Assembly (NCBI GenBank): GCA_900552005.1
Contig: URXU01000019.1
Span: 1 to 10,752 of the forward strand
Direction: 5' to 3'
DNA: 10,752 nt
Source: an uncultured Phascolarctobacterium sp.
Lineage (GTDB): Bacteria > Bacillota > Negativicutes > Acidaminococcales > Acidaminococcaceae
Part shown: in pieces, positions 8,495 to 10,752 of the stretch
Layout: each line of letters starts with the position of its first letter
Numbering within the stretch: the stretch's first letter is position 1
Notes under the pieces: model-generated
Seen by the model: the letters and a program-made list of their open reading frames with translations, nothing else
Databases searched by the model: none
Told to the model about the DNA's origin: nothing
Position numbers and translations under genes: made by a program

Positions 8495-9758
8495 CATGTT
8501 TGAAAAACTGCGCCAGCGCATGACCTTCATGTATGCCTTTATTTTCGGCATGCTTATTTTACTGGTAGTGGCAGCTACTTATTGCCTGGTTTGGTATGCT
8601 GTGCTGGTACATGAGAAAAAAGATCTGGTAGCACAGATTTATCATGAAGCTGAGGAATATGTGGCAACTGAGGAAGCGCCTGTATCAGACGTAGCAATTA
8701 AAAATGGCAGCATGCTGGCATTTCTGGTCAGACCGGATGATAAAACTGTCGTACTTGATCAGCTGCGGGGAGCGGCAGTAGGCGATATTATCAAGGATCA
8801 TCGTGATGACTGGCCGGAAACGGATGACAGTGCCTCCATGATCAGAATGCGTGATGAGGGAGGCGGCCGCTACCGGTATCTGGCCGCAGTAGCCCCTGTT
8901 AAGGATGGCAACAAGGTTATCGGCCGTCTTTATATGTTCAAGAACATGGATTTTTATTATCGGGCAGCCAGTGAAACATTGTTCATGCTGCTATGTATTT
9001 CTCTGCTGCTGTTTATACCTACGTGCATTTTAGGTTACTGGCTGTCGAAGCGCAATATACGGCCTATTTATCAGATGTACGAAAGACAGAAGCAATTTAC
9101 TGCCGATGCTTCCCATGAAATGCGCACGCCTCTATCCGTGCTGAATCTGGCTGTCAGCGGGCTATTGGAAGACAGTGATAGCAAATACAGCAGTTTTGCC
9201 AGGGAAACCTTGCAGATGATGCAGACAGAAGTTGGCAGATTACGCAATCTGACAGATACATTGATGGAATTGGCCCGCAGAGATAATTCCGGGCTACCGG
9301 TAAAAAAAGAAAAAATAGATTTAAACGAATTATGCAAACGTGTTATTTCTCAGTTCAGTATGCTGGCAGAAAAAGAACAGCGTCAAATTACCTCCATAAT
9401 GCCGGAACACATTTTCGTGCGAGGCGACCATGATTCGCTGAATATGCTGCTGATTATTTTGCTGGATAACGCTTTTAAATATTCGCCGGCAGCATCTGCC
9501 ATTGAGGTAAGTGTTGAGCGCAAAAGAGATCACATTGTATTGCGAGTAGCCGATCAGGGAATTGGTATCAGTGATGAAGATAAAAGCAAAATTTTTGATC
9601 GCTTTTACCGTGTAGATAAGGTACGCAGCCGTGAACAGGGTGGTTTAGGGCTCGGTTTGTCTTTGGCCTTGTCCATCGTGCGTTTGCATCGCGGCAAAAT
9701 CAATGCCTTGGATAATAAGCCTCGCGGCACCATCATGCAAGTAGTTTTACCTAAATAA
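8484..9758 (+). CDS. Membrane sensor histidine kinase
   Basis: This inner-membrane kinase phosphorylates, and probably also dephosphorylates, the preceding regulator. It has 424 residues. TM1 is at about 15-42, an extracytoplasmic sensor at about 43-163 and TM2 at about 165-187. HisKA spans about 203-268 with phospho-accepting H211 in FTADASHEMRTP; E212-x-x-T215 is the motif linked to phosphatase activity. The ATPase domain spans about 312-424, with N329 (LLDNAFKYSP), DQGIG at 357-361, FDRFYR at 371-376 and GGLGLG at 386-391. Only about 20 residues join TM2 to H211, carrying a RPIYQ remnant, so a full HAMP domain is absent. The sensor recalls Cache/PDC-like folds and has one ExxE motif (E55-E58) near the membrane. 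The ATG at 8484 overlaps the regulator gene by 11 bp, implying coupled translation. The ATG at 8496, 1 nt after the regulator stop, is an equally plausible start (420 residues). Confidence 0.95.
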   Translation: MWNSMFEKLRQRMTFMYAFIFGMLILLVVAATYCLVWYAVLVHEKKDLVAQIYHEAEEYVATEEAPVSDVAIKNGSMLAFLVRPDDKTVVLDQLRGAAVGDIIKDHRDDWPETDDSASMIRMRDEGGGRYRYLAAVAPVKDGNKVIGRLYMFKNMDFYYRAASETLFMLLCISLLLFIPTCILGYWLSKRNIRPIYQMYERQKQFTADASHEMRTPLSVLNLAVSGLLEDSDSKYSSFARETLQMMQTEVGRLRNLTDTLMELARRDNSGLPVKKEKIDLNELCKRVISQFSMLAEKEQRQITSIMPEHIFVRGDHDSLNMLLIILLDNAFKYSPAASAIEVSVERKRDHIVLRVADQGIGISDEDKSKIFDRFYRVDKVRSREQGGLGLGLSLALSIVRLHRGKINALDNKPRGTIMQVVLPK

Positions 9759-9777
9759 AATACTAAAACCCCTTACT

Positions 9778-9810
9778 TTTCAGTTAGTTTTAAGAAAGAT
9801 TATTTATAAT
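9778..9810 (+). promoter_or_regulatory. Candidate PmrA-like box and promoter of the ArnT-like gene
   Basis: TTTCAG (9778-9783), 5 nt, TTTAAG (9789-9794), 10 nt, then a perfect -10 TATAAT (9805-9810). The second half-site fits YTTAAK completely and the first has one mismatch. There is no convincing -35 at the expected 9782-9787 (AGTTAG), consistent with dependence on a bound activator. Aligned without gaps to 7758-7790, 22 of 33 positions are identical, concentrated in the half-sites and the -10. The predicted start near 9817 would leave a leader of about 26 nt that excludes the left arm of the inverted repeat. Confidence 0.6.
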
Positions 9811-9828
9811 TATTTAAAACTGATAAGT

Positions 9829-9834
9829 AAGGAG
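9829..9834 (+). promoter_or_regulatory. Ribosome binding site within the right arm of the inverted repeat
   Basis: AAGGAG lies 8 nt before the ATG at 9843 and fixes that start. Every base of it falls inside the right arm, opposite CCCCTT (9769-9774) of the left arm, with one C-A mismatch. A transcript containing both arms could therefore hide it. Confidence 0.8.
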
Positions 9835-9842
9835 TTTTTATT

Positions 9843-10752
9843 ATGCAGAAAAAATACTGGTTGCTTTTCTGGTTGGGTGCGGCAGCCCTGCTATTTTTCA
9901 GTAACGGCAGTTTACAGATAACGGATTCAGTCGAATCAAATTATGCTTTGACAGCTAAAGAAATGGTGCTGTCAGGAGATTGGATATCACCGCAAATCTA
10001 CGGTCATTACTGGTATGATAAACCCGTAATGTTTTACTGGCTGACAGCCTTGGCGTTTAAAATTTTTGGCTTTACTGAATTTGCCGCGCGGCTTTTTCCT
10101 TCCATTTTTGGCCTGGCCGGATTGGGACTGGTATGCTGGGGCGGCAGTAAACTTTATGGCAGCAGAAGCGGCTTTTACAGCGGCATCGTACTTCTGACCT
10201 GTATGGAATTTTTTCTGATCAGCAAGTCTGTTATTACTGATGCTGTATTATTTTTATTTTTCAGCGGTACGTTATTGTTTTTCTACCTTGGGTATCAGGA
10301 GGGACGCAAAAGTTACTGGTATATTATGTACGCTTGCGCCGCCTTATCTACCTTGACGAAAGGTCCGGTTGGCTTTCTGCTTCCCGGTCTTATTATTACC
10401 CTGTTTCTTCTGTGGCAGAAAGACTGGCGCGTTTTAATGCGTATGTGCCTGCCGACAGGCATCGCCGTCTTTTTGCTGATTGCGCTTCCTTGGTATGGCG
10501 CTATGTGCTACCTTCATGGAGCAGAATTTATTAATACTTTTTTCGGTACGCATAATTTTTTGCGTGCTACCGTTTCAGAGCATCCGCGGGATAATGTAAT
10601 TTATTATTATACGGCTGTTAATCTGCTGGCATTTTTCCCCTGGAGCCTGCTGCTGCCAGTAATTATTTATCGTAAATATAAACAGGGTAATCTGTGTTTA
10701 AAACAGCAGGAAAAATTTTTGCTGCTGTGGATGAGTGTTGTTTTTATCTTTT
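9843..10752 (+). CDS. ArnT-like GT-C glycosyltransferase (PMT_2 family), 3' end outside window
   Basis: This polytopic membrane transferase should use a polyprenyl-phosphate sugar donor on the outer face of the inner membrane. ArnT relatives add aminoarabinose to lipid A. The first 303 codons are present and the frame is open to the window end; family members are usually about 450-600 residues. Motifs run in the same order as in ArnT: an N-terminal hydrophobic helix, then the first-loop acidic segment TDSVESNYALTAKEM (27-41) followed by SGDW, WYDKPVMFYWL (57-67, K60), ITDAVLF (131-137), LTKGPVGFLLPG (171-182), ALPWYG, and a HNFLR motif. Hydrophobic segments alternate throughout. The catalytic-loop acids are D28 and E31, spaced differently from the DE pair of enterobacterial ArnT. 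Relatives also occur in monoderm Firmicutes (YkcB-type), so lipid A is a likely but unproven acceptor. The gene has its own promoter, 84 nt after the kinase gene. Confidence 0.88.
   Translation, partial: MQKKYWLLFWLGAAALLFFSNGSLQITDSVESNYALTAKEMVLSGDWISPQIYGHYWYDKPVMFYWLTALAFKIFGFTEFAARLFPSIFGLAGLGLVCWGGSKLYGSRSGFYSGIVLLTCMEFFLISKSVITDAVLFLFFSGTLLFFYLGYQEGRKSYWYIMYACAALSTLTKGPVGFLLPGLIITLFLLWQKDWRVLMRMCLPTGIAVFLLIALPWYGAMCYLHGAEFINTFFGTHNFLRATVSEHPRDNVIYYYTAVNLLAFFPWSLLLPVIIYRKYKQGNLCLKQQEKFLLLWMSVVFIF

Larger units (their letters stand above)
9765..9838. repeat. 21-bp imperfect inverted repeat enclosing the glycosyltransferase promoter
   Basis: The left arm 9765-9785 and right arm 9818-9838 pair at 19 of 21 positions, with mismatches 9770/9833 and 9779/9824, around a 32-nt spacer. 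The spacer holds the -10 TATAAT. The left arm contains the first half of the operator-like box. The right arm contains the AAGGAG ribosome binding site and ends in T-rich sequence (T5 at 9835-9839). A further TTAA/TTAA pairing (9790-9793 with 9814-9817) extends it. It may act as a DNA operator, as an RNA hairpin in read-through transcripts, or as a weak terminator of the upstream operon. Confidence 0.75.

Noticed and set aside
10334..10534. 66-codon plus-strand frame near the right end
   Set aside because: It is out of frame with, and internal to, the transferase reading frame, which carries clear family motifs through this stretch.
1..10752. CRISPR arrays, tRNA/rRNA genes, insertion sequences and phage genes
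   Set aside because: I looked for regularly spaced repeats, cloverleaf-like segments, terminal inverted repeats and transposase motifs. None was seen, and the window is almost fully occupied by the five genes described.

Overview
The window looks like chromosomal DNA from a member of the Firmicutes. The conserved RpoB and RpoC blocks read as Firmicutes-type, and together with an ArnT-like lipid-linked-sugar transferase gene they suggest a Negativicutes-type diderm, perhaps near Acidaminococcaceae/Phascolarctobacterium. That placement rests on recognition by eye and needs a database search. Base composition is moderate, with AT-rich intergenic DNA. All genes lie on the + strand.

Region 1 (1-7735) is the end of the RNA polymerase operon. 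rpoB is open at the left window edge and lacks only its extreme N-terminus. After a 20-nt gap with a good Shine-Dalgarno comes rpoC, which starts with TTG. A perfect 14-bp hairpin plus T-tract closes the unit just after rpoC. RpoB has a 76-residue, strongly acidic C-terminal tail. RpoC is long for a Firmicutes beta' subunit (1333 aa). Between the first and second cysteines of its C-terminal zinc site it carries three divergent copies of a roughly 45-residue motif.

Region 2 (7736-9758) is a two-component system: an OmpR/PhoB-type response regulator, then a membrane histidine kinase that overlaps it by 11 bp. The kinase has a roughly 120-residue extracytoplasmic sensor and no recognisable full HAMP domain.

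Region 3 (9759-10752) is an 84-nt regulatory gap followed by the 5' 303 codons of a polytopic GT-C/PMT_2 glycosyltransferase resembling ArnT, open at the right edge.

The most interesting signal links regions 2 and 3. The DNA before the response regulator and the DNA before the glycosyltransferase share the ungapped architecture TTTCAG-N5-YTTAAK-N10-TATAWT. The first 17 bp fit, with one mismatch each, the YTTAAK-N5-YTTAAK pattern known for PmrA boxes, and the spacing to the -10 element is the same in both. This suggests an autoregulated, PmrAB-like switch whose first target is the adjacent envelope-glycosylation gene. In front of the transferase the box lies partly inside a 21-bp inverted repeat. 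That repeat surrounds the promoter and contains the ribosome binding site in its right arm, so read-through message could be translationally masked while message from the local promoter is not.
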